In this document: positions 45,706-54,906 of the stretch, piece after piece
How the letters are laid out: each line of letters opens with the position of its first letter
Numbering within the stretch: position 1 is the stretch's first letter
Notes under the pieces: model-generated
Told to the model about the DNA's origin: nothing
What the model saw: the letters and a program-made list of their open reading frames with translations, nothing else
Databases searched by the model: none
Position numbers and translations under genes: made by a program
Source: Clostridia bacterium
Lineage (GTDB): Bacteria; Bacteroidota; Bacteroidia; Bacteroidales; 4484-276
NCBI GenBank assembly: GCA_009928785.1
Contig: SABY01000010.1
Coordinates: 1 to 58,048, forward strand
Direction: 5' to 3'
DNA length: 58,048 nucleotides

Positions 45706-45949
45706 TAATTAGTGTTTGTCCATAAAGTCCCACTTTTTGTAGCCCAGTCATTTATGTCTGGTAACAATCGATATGAAAAATGTCTCTTCCGCCCCTCCCT
45801 GGGATTGCCGAAGGCAATCCCAGGGAGGGGCGGGGTTTTGCCAACCCTTCATTTCAATCCCAGGCATAAATGCCTGGGCTATGAATTTCATAAATGCCTG
45901 GGTTATGCATACCCTCAATAAACCTTACTTTAAATACAGACACTAATTA
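45706..45949. mobile_element. MITE-like element with terminal inverted repeats
   Basis: The left end TAATTAGTGTTTGTCC followed by ATAAAG matches the inverted right end TAATTAGTGTCTGTAT followed by TTAAAG at 18 of 22 positions. The 244-bp body has no gene. It contains a perfect hairpin (45789-45833) and two direct copies of CATAAATGCCTGGG. Size, terminal repeats and intergenic position fit a non-autonomous miniature transposable element. The parent transposase is not in view, and the target duplication cannot be fixed with certainty because the ends are themselves TA-rich. Confidence 0.55.
45789..45833. repeat. perfect 21-bp inverted repeat with 3-nt loop
   Basis: CCGCCCCTCCCTGGGATTGC plus a final C at 45789-45809 is the exact reverse complement of 45813-45833, with GAA as the loop. 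It is too GC-rich and lacks the T-run of a terminator. It sits inside the MITE-like element. Confidence 0.95.
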
Positions 45950-46026
45950 CAAAAGTGAACAATGGAAAATGCAGAGAGTTTTAAAAATTTTTAAAAACTC
46001 AAAATATTTTGATTCCACTAAAATTC

Positions 46027-47160
46027 CTAATGCCACTTTCGCTTTCGCGAAAAAAGCAGACGGAGGTGGATAAAGAAATCGATGAATAATAAGAAGATTT
46101 CAAAAAGAGGCGTCAGCAGCAGCAAGTTCTTTTCGTGCAGGCGTTTTTGTATCAATCCAAACAGAATGAGCTGGCTGATGAGCCGCAGAGCAAAAATGGC
46201 TGCCACCGAAATCCAGGGCGCCTTTAATATAAGGAGGGCGGCCAGCAAGGCGTAAAAAAGAAAAAGCGACACATTGTAGGTTTCGATAAGCAGGCGGTGA
46301 CCAGGCCTGAAATAATGACGGATACGCAGACGGGTTCGTTCGCTTTGCAGCCATTGGCGAAAGGTGACGGGCCGCACCTGATCGATGCGGCTGGCAGCGC
46401 TTAACTGCACCGATACATTTTGGCTTGTGGCTGTATTATTAACAAACAATTCGTCGTCGCCGGCGCTGATGGTGTAGTGCGAACTAAAACCTTTGTTGCG
46501 ATAAAAAAGTTCGCGGGTGTAGGAAAGATTGCGTCCGATACCTTTGAACGGAATGCCACACAATGCCATCGACAGGTAAAGCAACGCATCGTAAAAAGCC
46601 ATAAACCGAAGCCACTTATTAATTTTGGAAGTGGTGCGCCAGGAGGCGTAGCCCAGTACTATTTCACGGTTGGGCTGCATGGCTGACATCATCTCTGTTA
46701 TCCATTGGCTGCTGGCAGGGCGGCAGGTGATATCGCTCAGCAGTATCAGTTCGCTGTAGGCCGACTTGATGCCCAGCGACAACGGAAACTTGCGCCCCGA
46801 AAACCAGTTGAGACTTTGCGTAAGCTCCACCACGCGCAGATGGGGATATTTGGCCGTAAATTCATCCATCAGCTCCATGGTGCCATCTTCCGAGTTATCC
46901 ACCACCAAAACTACTTCGTAACGTTGATGTGCCTGCTCCAGAAAAACTGCCAGGTTTTCGTTTACGTCCCGGTATTGGTTGTTGGCAATAATTACCACAG
47001 AGACAGGCTTCTCATCGGTTTCTTCAAAAGTTTTTTTGTAAAAAGCCAGCCGCACAAACAACAGCCAGAAGTAGATGAGCTGCACCAGCGTAATGGCGGC
47101 AAAGCTCACCAGAAGCCAAAACAGAAAAGGTTGTTCAGGTATAAAATCTATTAATGTCAT
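46027..47160 (-). CDS. membrane-bound family 2 glycosyltransferase
   Basis: 377 aa. One N-terminal membrane helix (about 12-35), a GT-A catalytic domain with PVSVVIIANNQYRDV (about 47-60), VVLVVDNSEDGT (the DxD-like nucleotide-sugar region), LILLSDITCRPAS and SAGDDELFVN, then QWLQSERTR (a QxxRW-like acceptor motif) and two or three C-terminal helices. Likely adds a sugar to a lipid-linked or surface glycan. Acceptor and sugar cannot be told from the sequence. Stands alone, divergent from the DUF4143 ATPase gene. Confidence 0.9.
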   Translation of the reverse strand: MTLIDFIPEQPFLFWLLVSFAAITLVQLIYFWLLFVRLAFYKKTFEETDEKPVSVVIIANNQYRDVNENLAVFLEQAHQRYEVVLVVDNSEDGTMELMDEFTAKYPHLRVVELTQSLNWFSGRKFPLSLGIKSAYSELILLSDITCRPASSQWITEMMSAMQPNREIVLGYASWRTTSKINKWLRFMAFYDALLYLSMALCGIPFKGIGRNLSYTRELFYRNKGFSSHYTISAGDDELFVNNTATSQNVSVQLSAASRIDQVRPVTFRQWLQSERTRLRIRHYFRPGHRLLIETYNVSLFLFYALLAALLILKAPWISVAAIFALRLISQLILFGLIQKRLHEKNLLLLTPLFEIFLLFIDFFIHLRLLFSRKRKWH

Positions 47161-47293
47161 TGCTATGCAAATAATGGCGGCAAAAGTAGAATTAAGCAGG
47201 CAGGTGCAAATGACCGTTGATAAGTTTTCGAATGTATTGTAAATGGTTACAGGATTTTATGCATATTTGCATTTCAATTGCAAAATTACATAA

Positions 47294-48445
47294 ATGATAC
47301 ACCGCATACTTCAAACCAAAGCCATTGCGCTTAGCACAAAATATCCTGTTGTTACGATTACAGGTCCCCGGCAATCAGGAAAAACAACACTCGTTAGGAA
47401 AACATTTGACCAACACGAATATTTTTCACTTGAAAATCCTGTTACAAGGGAGCTTATTCAACACGACCCTTCTATTTTATTTGAGCCTCGTGGCAAAAAA
47501 GTCATAATTGATGAGGTTCAAAAATATCCTGAAATTTTATCTTTTGTACAGATTCATGCCGATGAACAAAAAATTAACGGACAGTTTATTATAACAGGTT
47601 CACAAAGCCTCCTTCTGTCGGAAAAAATCTCACAATCACTTGCCGGAAGAACTGCTATACTTAAACTACTTCCGTTTAGCCTTAAGGAAGTCGGGAATCT
47701 TTTTGATGATGATACCTATGAAACGTGGATTTTCAGAGGCTTTTATCCACGGATTTATGATCAGGGCATTTTGCCAGGAGAGTTTTACCCATTTTATTTT
47801 GAAACATATCTTCAACGCGATGTACGTGAAATTCAAAATGTGAGAAGCCTCAACCAATTTTCAAATTTTGTCAGGCTCTGCGCTGGCCGTATTGGGCAAA
47901 TTCTCGATTATTCGTCGCTTGCAAACGATGCCGGAATTACCGTAAATACCGTAAAAGGCTGGCTGTCGGTATTAGAAGCAAGTTATGTTATTACGCTGCT
48001 TCAGCCCTATTACAGAAACTTCAACAAACGCATCATCAAATCACCTAAGCTATATTTCGTTGATGTTGGCCTGGCTGCGTTTCTATTAAATATTAATAAG
48101 GCCGATCAAATACAAACACATTATCTAAAAGGAAACCTTTTTGAAAATCTTATCATCATCGAAATCCTGAAGAGAAGATTGAATGCTGCGCTTCCTGCTA
48201 ACCTCTATTTTTATCGCGACAGCAACAAAAACGAAGTGGATTGTATTGTGGAAGGGGATACGATAAGAGCCATTGAAATAAAATCATCAAGAACTTTTTC
48301 CTCTGGTTTTGTAAATGGATTGTTAAACTTCGCAAAGTTTTCGGGATTAAGTGCCGACAAAGGCTTTATTATTTACGGCGGACAAGAACCTTACGTTTTT
48401 AAGGGCTTTCAGGTGGTGCCTTGGAATGATCTGAATAATTTTTGA
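47294..48445 (+). CDS. AAA_14/DUF4143 family ATPase
   Basis: 383 aa. Walker A GPRQSGKTT (near 23-31), Walker B KKVIIDEVQ (near 68-76), sensor ITGSQS, and a C-terminal DUF4143 domain with NEVDCIVEGDTIRAIEIKSS, which has the spacing of a PD-(D/E)xK nuclease-like fold. These stand-alone ATPases are widespread, strain-variable genes of unknown function in Bacteroidota. Its lower GC content compared with the neighbouring genes and its isolated position suggest recent acquisition. Confidence 0.9.
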   Translation: MIHRILQTKAIALSTKYPVVTITGPRQSGKTTLVRKTFDQHEYFSLENPVTRELIQHDPSILFEPRGKKVIIDEVQKYPEILSFVQIHADEQKINGQFIITGSQSLLLSEKISQSLAGRTAILKLLPFSLKEVGNLFDDDTYETWIFRGFYPRIYDQGILPGEFYPFYFETYLQRDVREIQNVRSLNQFSNFVRLCAGRIGQILDYSSLANDAGITVNTVKGWLSVLEASYVITLLQPYYRNFNKRIIKSPKLYFVDVGLAAFLLNINKADQIQTHYLKGNLFENLIIIEILKRRLNAALPANLYFYRDSNKNEVDCIVEGDTIRAIEIKSSRTFSSGFVNGLLNFAKFSGLSADKGFIIYGGQEPYVFKGFQVVPWNDLNNF

Positions 48446-48533
48446 GCCAAAAGTGCCATGACGAATTTTGCGCCTTTATCACCCACTCCGGCAGCATATT
48501 ATTTAGTTTTGCAGCCACAAACTCTCCAAACCT

Positions 48534-49706
48534 ATGTTTATTATCGATCCGCCTTATGTCTCTGTGCTGTTGCGCAAAACACTATTAACAAATCAATATC
48601 CTGTTCTTGACCTGCCGGATGCGCGTGGGCTGCTTCCTTCCGAGGGCATCAATTTCATTAGTCCGGCGCGGGCGCAGGAAATGATAAAGGAAGGGAATAT
48701 CACCACCATTTACACCTCGTCCGAAAACTCGCTGGCATGGATCAACCAAAACCTACAGTTTACTTCCCTGCCCGAAAAAATAATGGCTTTTAAAGACAAA
48801 GCCCGTTTTCGGGATATTACCAAAAAGCTCAACCCAAAGCTCTTTTATAGCAAGGTTTCGCTACAAGAGTTGGCACATCTTCGGTTTGCGGATTTGCCAC
48901 AGCCTTTTATTATCAAGCCCAACACCGGATTTTTTAGCCTGGGGGTTTACAAAGGAAGTACTGCGGAAGATTTAGAAAATATTAAAACGCAAATAGTCGC
49001 CGATGTAGCGCGTGTGCGCGACACCTATCCGCAGAGTGTGCTCGACATGAATAGTTTCATAATTGAGGAGAATATTGAAGGCGACGAATACACCATTGAC
49101 GCTTTTTATGGTGCAGATGGAATGCCGATGATCCTGGGTATGATGCACCACTATTTTGCCGATGCCACCGACACCAGCGACCGGCTGTACGTTACGTCTG
49201 CTGAAATCGTTAGCACAAATCACGACCGCTTTCTGGATTTCCTCAGCCGGCTGGGAAAAATTATGGATTTGCGCAATTTCCCGCTACATCTCGAAGTGCG
49301 TGTGGATGCGCGTGGAACGATAATGCCGATTGAGGGCAACCCGCTGCGCTATGGCGGATGGTGCACTTCTGCCGAACTTACAAATTATGCTTTTGGTTTC
49401 AATCCTTACCAGCTTTTGATGCAGCAGCAAAAACCCGATTGGCCCGCAATCATCGCCAACCACTCCGGCGATCTTTTTAGCATCATTATTCTGAACAACA
49501 ACACGGGTTGGCCTGCTGCCGAAATCGCCGGTTTTGATTACGAGAAACTATTGACACAACTCGAAAAACCGCTGGAGCTTCGGCGCGTGGACGTGCACAA
49601 GTTTCATGTGTTTGGATTTGTGTATGCACAAACGCAGCCCGGAAACTTTGCCGAACTCGACACTTTGCTGCACAGCAATATGAGGGAATTTGTGGTGAAG
49701 AAATGA
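48534..49706 (+). CDS. ATP-grasp domain protein
   Basis: 390 aa. The central region has ATP-grasp features: QPFIIKPNTGFFSLGVYKGS (phosphate-binding loop region), FIIEENIEGDEYTIDAFYGADG, and a metal-binding LEVRVDARGTIMPIEGNPLRYGG. Family members ligate a carboxylate to an amine or thiol using ATP. The partner substrates are not evident. Starts 88 bp after the DUF4143 gene; convergent with the prolyl oligopeptidase gene. Confidence 0.87.
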   Translation: MFIIDPPYVSVLLRKTLLTNQYPVLDLPDARGLLPSEGINFISPARAQEMIKEGNITTIYTSSENSLAWINQNLQFTSLPEKIMAFKDKARFRDITKKLNPKLFYSKVSLQELAHLRFADLPQPFIIKPNTGFFSLGVYKGSTAEDLENIKTQIVADVARVRDTYPQSVLDMNSFIIEENIEGDEYTIDAFYGADGMPMILGMMHHYFADATDTSDRLYVTSAEIVSTNHDRFLDFLSRLGKIMDLRNFPLHLEVRVDARGTIMPIEGNPLRYGGWCTSAELTNYAFGFNPYQLLMQQQKPDWPAIIANHSGDLFSIIILNNNTGWPAAEIAGFDYEKLLTQLEKPLELRRVDVHKFHVFGFVYAQTQPGNFAELDTLLHSNMREFVVKK

Positions 49707-49758
49707 AGGGATAAGATGCGAATGTTCTTTCTGTGGTCTCTGCTTGCTCGGTTTTCTT

Positions 49759-51852
49759 TTATTGATAAAGCAAATGATACAGGATAAAATCATACATGTC
49801 GGCTTCTTCGCGCAGACGTTTTTTAAAACTACTCTCCGCACCATAATGACCGGCATCTTGCTCTGTTCGCAGGAGCACCGGATTTTTTTGCGAATCCAGA
49901 TTTTGCATTTTTGCAGCAAATTTATAGGAGTGAAAAGGAGGGACACGATCATCATTTTCCGAGGTCATTATTAGCATTGCCGGGTAGCTTTTTCCTTCAA
50001 CGACATTTTGCAAGGGGCTATAGGCCAGCAACTGCTGAAAATCGGCCGAATCGGAGATGCTTCCGTATTCATCCGCGTGAAGGTGGCCGATGGTAAATTT
50101 TTCGAATCTTATCATATCCATCGGAGCAACAATGGGAACCGCCACCTTAAATAATTCGGGTCGTTGCGTAATTGCCGCGCCCACTACCAGCCCGCCATTG
50201 GATGCTCCGGTTATTGCCAGTTTGTTGCTACTTGTGTAGTTGTTGTTGATGAGATATTCTGCAGCAGCAATAAAGTCGTCGAACGAGGTTTGTTTGTTTT
50301 TCCCTTTGCCGGCAAGCGCCCATGCTTTGCCTTTGTCGCCACCGCCTCTGATATTAGCGAAAGCAAATATTCCGTCGTTCATCAGGAAGTGGACAATTCC
50401 GGGGGAGAAGCCGGGCGTTGCGACACTTCCAAAACCCCCATAGGCTTTTAATAAGAGAGGATTCGGGGTGGTGAGGTCTAAATCCTTACGATAAACCATC
50501 AGCAAGGGTATCCGCGTTCCGTCATTCGATGCGTATTCCAGTTCTTTGGTTTCGAACTGGGTGTAATCAAAATTCACCACTGTTTGCCGTAGCGGTTTCA
50601 TGTCGAAGGTTTCCGTGTTGAGAATATACACCACGGTTGGCTGCGTGTAGCCGGAGTAGGAAAATAAAATCTCTTTGTCTTTTTTTTCACCATTAAAGCT
50701 CCCTGCCGAAAACCCAAATCCAAGCTGGATTACATCAAGCGTTTTGCCCTGATAGTCGAAAAAGGAGATTATCTGTTTTTGGTTCGATTGGTAAACGGCA
50801 ATTAACTTATCCTCCAACAATTTGACTTCCAGTAGCAGTGCCGCATCATATTCGGGAACTAAGACGTTCCATGCTCTTGGGTTTGCAGGGTCAATCAGAA
50901 CAATCATTCCATTATTATTTTCTTTAAATGATGTTGCTACAAGCTGGTTGCCCTGATTATCGATAATATTCAGATGCTCATCTGCTGTGAGTCGGGTTAT
51001 CAGTGGCATTAATGCCGGCGAGGGACTGGCAAAGTCGATATAGAAAATATTGCTTTGGCCCGTTATTTCATCTCTTTCTGTAAGAATAAAATACCTTTCG
51101 TCGGAAGTGGTCATTACCGAGAAAAAAGCAGTTGGATTTCCCTTGCGACGAAAAATGAGTTCATCTTCGGTTTGATCCATACCAAGTTTATGATAAAACA
51201 CTTCCTGACCGGTGGTTGTCTCCATTCCCTGCTCCGGAAATGTGGAGTAGTAAAACCCATCATCTTTCCATGAGATACCCGAAAACTTTACGCGTATTAA
51301 ATGATCATTCCGGTGACTACCGGTACGCAGGTTAACCACTTTTATCTCGCCCCAATCGCTTCCATTCCGGCTAAACTGATACGCCAGAAGTTTGCTATCC
51401 CCCGAAACCGAATATCCTTTTAGCAAAATGTTGTCGCTCGACGAAATAAAATTCGGATCGACAATGATGGTTGGTGAATCGTTGATTGCTTTTTGATAAA
51501 AAAGAGCCGGCAGGCTAATGTTGTTGTAATAGGCATAGGTAAAATAATAATCGCCTTGTCTTATTGGATTTTCATATTTGATGTATGCGTACTTGTCGAT
51601 GGAGTGATAGGAATTACATTTGCTGGCGGGTTTGCGCAGTGCTTTTTCGGTGAACTTATTTTGCGTGTCAATCCACTCTTTTGTTTTTACGTCAGCAATA
51701 TTTTCCAGCCATTGGTAATCGTCAGCAACTACTATTTCAAAAATGGTGTCGTAAACGGTTTCAGATATGGTTTCCGGATATTGAAGTTCCTGGCCTGTCC
51801 CGGAAAGGTAAATCAAAAGGAACAAGAAAAGAAAGAGGGGATTTTTCATCAT
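49759..51852 (-). CDS. prolyl oligopeptidase family serine peptidase (S9A)
   Basis: 697 aa. Signal peptide (ending near SGTGQ), an N-terminal beta-propeller (about 80-420) and a C-terminal alpha/beta hydrolase with the nucleophile in ITGASNGGLVVGAA (Ser near 547), the Asp region SENDDRVPPFHSYKF and the His in DAGHYGAES. Cleaves short peptides after proline, here probably in the periplasm because of the signal. The start may be either of two consecutive ATGs. A 37-aa ORF ends 3 bp upstream. Confidence 0.94.
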   Translation of the reverse strand: MMKNPLFLFLFLLIYLSGTGQELQYPETISETVYDTIFEIVVADDYQWLENIADVKTKEWIDTQNKFTEKALRKPASKCNSYHSIDKYAYIKYENPIRQGDYYFTYAYYNNISLPALFYQKAINDSPTIIVDPNFISSSDNILLKGYSVSGDSKLLAYQFSRNGSDWGEIKVVNLRTGSHRNDHLIRVKFSGISWKDDGFYYSTFPEQGMETTTGQEVFYHKLGMDQTEDELIFRRKGNPTAFFSVMTTSDERYFILTERDEITGQSNIFYIDFASPSPALMPLITRLTADEHLNIIDNQGNQLVATSFKENNNGMIVLIDPANPRAWNVLVPEYDAALLLEVKLLEDKLIAVYQSNQKQIISFFDYQGKTLDVIQLGFGFSAGSFNGEKKDKEILFSYSGYTQPTVVYILNTETFDMKPLRQTVVNFDYTQFETKELEYASNDGTRIPLLMVYRKDLDLTTPNPLLLKAYGGFGSVATPGFSPGIVHFLMNDGIFAFANIRGGGDKGKAWALAGKGKNKQTSFDDFIAAAEYLINNNYTSSNKLAITGASNGGLVVGAAITQRPELFKVAVPIVAPMDMIRFEKFTIGHLHADEYGSISDSADFQQLLAYSPLQNVVEGKSYPAMLIMTSENDDRVPPFHSYKFAAKMQNLDSQKNPVLLRTEQDAGHYGAESSFKKRLREEADMYDFILYHLLYQ

Positions 51853-51855
51853 CTT

Positions 51856-51969
51856 CTATTTTATGTCAAAATCATCATGGGGTTCGTAAGTGGTAAACCC
51901 AAGATTATTCATTAGTTCCTTAAAAAAAGGAACTTTTTGATCGGGTATCGAAACAGAAAAGTTTGCCAT
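51856..51969 (-). CDS. 37-aa ORF directly upstream of the prolyl oligopeptidase gene
   Basis: A frame from the ATG at 51969 to the TAG at 51858-51856 starts MANFSVSIPDQKVPFFKELM and ends DDFDIK. It resembles the start of short Bacteroidota antitoxin-like proteins ('F..SIPD.KV.FFKELL..LGF'), but is about half their length, and no toxin gene follows. It could be a genuine small protein co-transcribed with the peptidase (3-bp gap) or a leftover N-terminus. Too short for routine gene calls. The rest of the 52,000-52,180 gap holds a terminator and a short palindrome. Confidence 0.55.
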   Translation of the reverse strand: MANFSVSIPDQKVPFFKELMNNLGFTTYEPHDDFDIK

Positions 51970-52098
51970 GATTAAAAACTTTTGTTTTGCTCAAATGCAA
52001 ATCTAATACAATTTGTGTTTTTTAAGGCTACCGCTGCAAAACACTAAGCTCCTTTAGCCATCGTAAAATAATTCTCACATTTTCAGTTGGCTTTAGCC

Positions 52099-52136
52099 AA
52101 AAAAAAAGAGGCTGACAATTGCATTGCCAACCTCTT
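52099..52136 (-). terminator. rho-independent terminator of the delta-60/T9SS gene
   Basis: On the minus strand AAGAGGTTGGCAAT pairs with ATTGTCAGCCTCTT through two G-T wobbles, followed by a run of T. It lies about 47 bp after the stop of the gene at 52183-53352. Confidence 0.85.
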
Positions 52137-52182
52137 CATCAAATCAATATTTCTTATGATAAGCTATTAAAAAAATGAAAGC

Positions 52183-53352
52183 CTATCTGGTGATAATCAA
52201 TTTCTCAGAAACGGTGATTGCTTTCGATTCGGAGGTAAAATGTAGGTGATACAATCCGTTGGAGAGGTGGCGTGCATCGATGACTGGTTGATCACCCGAA
52301 ACTCTTTGCTCAAATACAATTTGTCCGTTTGTGTTAAAGATACGGATGGAACCTGTTTGGCTACCTGGAGTTGTAAATGTAAACATACCGTTATTGGGCA
52401 TCGGGGAAATGGAGTTAGCTGTCTGGGTTTCCACAGGATCAGCAATTCCCACAGGTTCCAGTGTGGTAAATTCCACAATGGTTGCCGGGCCCCATGCGTC
52501 GAGAGCATTTTTGCCGATGGCGATAGCATAATAATCGGTGGCAGCAAACAAATCTATCCACACCCAATCGTCGGTATCATATTGCGGATAGCCATTGTCT
52601 TTGATAACCGCAACTGCGGAATCCTGACCAATTTCGTCAAAATACTCCTTTGTAATCAGTCCGTCAAAAAATACAGCCGTTTCAGCGTTGGGAGTGGCGA
52701 TAAGCCGTGCCGAGCTGTCGGTGATTTGCGTCACTGCCACCTGTATTTCTGCCAGGCCGTTGCCACCACCCGTGAGTGTTGTCACATTAATGGTATTGAG
52801 CGGGAAAGCCACACCGTTGGCATCAAGCGGGCGGGCGTAAATCGTATATTCCGTGTTTGGAATTTGCTCTGTCCACAGATGGGTAAAAGCTTCTGTTTTT
52901 TCGATACCCCACATCTGTACCAGCGAATCGATGGTTACGCCCAGCCAGTTCGACCACATTTCCATTTCGGCCTGTGTGCTGATTAATGCAAAATAAGTTT
53001 CGCAGGCTGCGTTGGGCATAAAGGAAACTTGGACGGTGGCGTTGGTAATTTCTAAAGGATTAATTATTACAGCCGGATCACTAACGACGTCGTTCATAAA
53101 ACGAACCACCAAGAACTCGGGGAAGTCGGCGCCTGCGGTATGGCCGGCAACAAGAATTTTTCCGTCGGGTTGCAAAGCAGCATCTTCCACCTGGTCGATG
53201 TCTTTGTTAATATCGGTTACGGTTATGCCATCGGTTCCAAACGAAGTATCTAAAATGCCATCAGCAGTCAGGCGTGCCATACCAAGATCGTAATCCTCCG
53301 GGCCTTCAGCATTTCCACTCAGGATGATTTTATCGTCATCCTGCACTTCCAT
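52183..53352 (-). pseudogene. 5'-truncated delta-60-repeat surface protein with T9SS-type tail
   Basis: 389 codons remain open. The frame begins in the middle of a delta-60 beta-propeller repeat (QDDDKIILSGNAEGPEDYDLGMARL...DTSFGTDGITVTDI), has a second repeat (LQPDGKILVAGHTAG), an FN3-like stretch and a C-terminal T9SS-type tail (SPMPNNGMFTF...NGLYHLHFTSES...EKLIITR). There is no signal peptide, and an in-frame TAG lies eight codons before the first ATG, so the 5' part, normally several more repeats and a signal, is missing. The gap upstream is filled by repeats, which may mark the breakpoint. Unlikely to be exported as it stands. Confidence 0.75.
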
Positions 53353-53429
53353 TCCTGTAATTTTAATTAACTACAAACAATTCAAAGCCCGCGGTTTCTG
53401 ATTTTATCGGTTCCAGGAAAACTAAGTAT

Positions 53430-53748
53430 AAACCACGGAGGCACCAAGACACGGAGGAAAAACAAAAGAAATAACTTTCTTAATCTCTGCGCTGTAGTGC
53501 CTCTGTGGTGAAAATCCAAAAGAATAAACCACTAAGGCACCGAGACACAGAGGAAAATCAGAAAGAATGAATCTTCTTAAGCCTCTGTGCCATAGTGCCT
53601 CTGTGGTGAGGCATTTTTAGTTTCCGTTTACGCTTGGTGTCACTGTGTAGAAAATCCAAAAGAAAAACCACAAAGACACAACGACACAAAGGAAAATCCA
53701 AAAAATAACTTTCTTAATCTCTGCGCTGTAGTGCCTCTGTGCTGAAAA
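53430..53748. repeat. three dispersed imperfect-hairpin repeats
   Basis: Three units (53430-53514, 53525-53610, 53664-53748) each begin AACCAC..AGGCACC.AGACAC and end AGTGCCTCTGTGGTG or similar, so their two ends are mutually complementary and can fold as an imperfect hairpin of about 85 nt. The units are related in sequence (for example TAATCTCTGCGCTGTAGTGC is identical in units 1 and 3). Spacing differs, so they are dispersed copies and not a simple tandem array. The gap 53,353-53,760 holds no gene. Confidence 0.85.
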
Positions 53749-53760
53749 AGGTTTTTGTTT

Positions 53761-54291
53761 TTACTTAATCTTCTCCAGGTTTTCCATCCCATCTATGTTC
53801 ATCGACTTCGAAAGCTTGGCAATGGTTTTCAGGTCGATGTTGCCGGTGATGCTAATAAACCCCGCTTCGTTAGGCTGGTTAATGATCAGCAGCAGCTCAT
53901 TGATGTTTTTACCATTTTTGCGAATCATAAACTTAACGGATTCACCGCCCTCGTTCACGGTCATCAGTTCCGAAAAACCCTTCAGTTGCACGCTATTTAG
54001 CTCGTTTTTAAAATCTTTCAACTGACGTGTTTGTAGCGTGTCTTCCAGCATCAATATGCGGATGTAGTCGAGTCCCTGCACCACTTTGTTGAGTTCCTGC
54101 ATGTCGTCACCTTCGGCCTCCTGCGTTACTTCGGCAAACAGGCTGAAGAGTTCTTTGGTGACATGCACCGTTGTAAAGCCGTCTTTGGCGCCATACTTAT
54201 CAAAAAGCGCATCGGTGGGGCTTTGGGCTTTTACGTTTGCTCCCGTGAGCATCAGCATCAGGGCAGCAACAATCATTGTGATCTTTTTCAT
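53761..54291 (-). CDS. DUF4252 domain protein, exported
   Basis: 176 aa. Signal peptide ending near VKAQS, then the DUF4252 pattern with 'LFDKYGAKDGFTTVHVTKELFSLF' and 'LMTVNEGGESVKFMIRKNGKNINELLLI', ending in MENLEKIK. DUF4252 genes regularly follow ECF sigma factor genes in Bacteroidota, as here. Its biochemical role is unknown. Last gene of a three-gene operon (12-bp gap from the previous gene). Confidence 0.9.
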   Translation of the reverse strand: MKKITMIVAALMLMLTGANVKAQSPTDALFDKYGAKDGFTTVHVTKELFSLFAEVTQEAEGDDMQELNKVVQGLDYIRILMLEDTLQTRQLKDFKNELNSVQLKGFSELMTVNEGGESVKFMIRKNGKNINELLLIINQPNEAGFISITGNIDLKTIAKLSKSMNIDGMENLEKIK

Positions 54292-54303
54292 TTTTCTAAA
54301 ATT

Positions 54304-54906
54304 TTAATTAACAACTATTTTGAATTTCGATAACTTTTCAACTTCCTTCAGGCTTTCCGAAGCCTTGTCCATGTTGTGGTTAATAGTTTTTACGTTGCGG
54401 TGGAGCTTGCCAAGTTTTTGCATCCTCACCTGTGTATTTTGCAATTTGTCGAGTTCCTTCAGTGGTTTGGTTCCCTGCGTAAATTTTGTTCCCACGTAAG
54501 CAAGTGCCTGTTGTGTTTGTAGCACAGCCGCTTGCGCCTCGGCGCGGGTGTAGTTGGTGCCGGCGAGTGAATCCTTACCGGCGGGCTGTTGATAAAAGCT
54601 AATGGCGATGGTAAAAAGTATCAGCAGTGTGGCCGCAATACCTGTGGCGTAATACCAAAATTGCCGGGTTCTGTAATAGGGCAATACAGTTGTGTGTTGC
54701 AGGCGGTGCAGTATTTTTTCTTTTACGGCAGTCGGCAGTGTTTCTTGTTTCGCTTTCGCTAAATGGCCAAACATTCTCGCTTCGGCAGCAAATTGCGGGT
54801 CGGCTTTCGGCGAAAGCAGATAGGCTTTCATTTGGCACTCTTCCTCAAGATTAGTGCGGCCTTCGTAATATTTTTCGAGTAGTATTTTAATTTCCGTGGT
54901 ATTCAT
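54304..54906 (-). CDS. probable anti-sigma factor or sigma-linked membrane protein
   Basis: 200 aa. A cytoplasmic N-terminus of about 88 residues (ILLEKYYEGRTNLEEE, typical of Bacteroidota anti-sigma-like proteins), one membrane helix (about 88-107, YYATGIAATLLILFTIAIS) and a helical outer part. It overlaps the sigma factor gene by 20 bp, which suggests translational coupling. No zinc-binding HxxxCxxC motif is seen. The assignment rests on position and topology. Confidence 0.7.
   Translation of the reverse strand: MNTTEIKILLEKYYEGRTNLEEECQMKAYLLSPKADPQFAAEARMFGHLAKAKQETLPTAVKEKILHRLQHTTVLPYYRTRQFWYYATGIAATLLILFTIAISFYQQPAGKDSLAGTNYTRAEAQAAVLQTQQALAYVGTKFTQGTKPLKELDKLQNTQVRMQKLGKLHRNVKTINHNMDKASESLKEVEKLSKFKIVVN

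Noticed and set aside
53430..53748. Possible CRISPR array
   Set aside because: Units are about 85 bp with internal dyad symmetry and uneven spacing; they lack constant repeat/spacer lengths.
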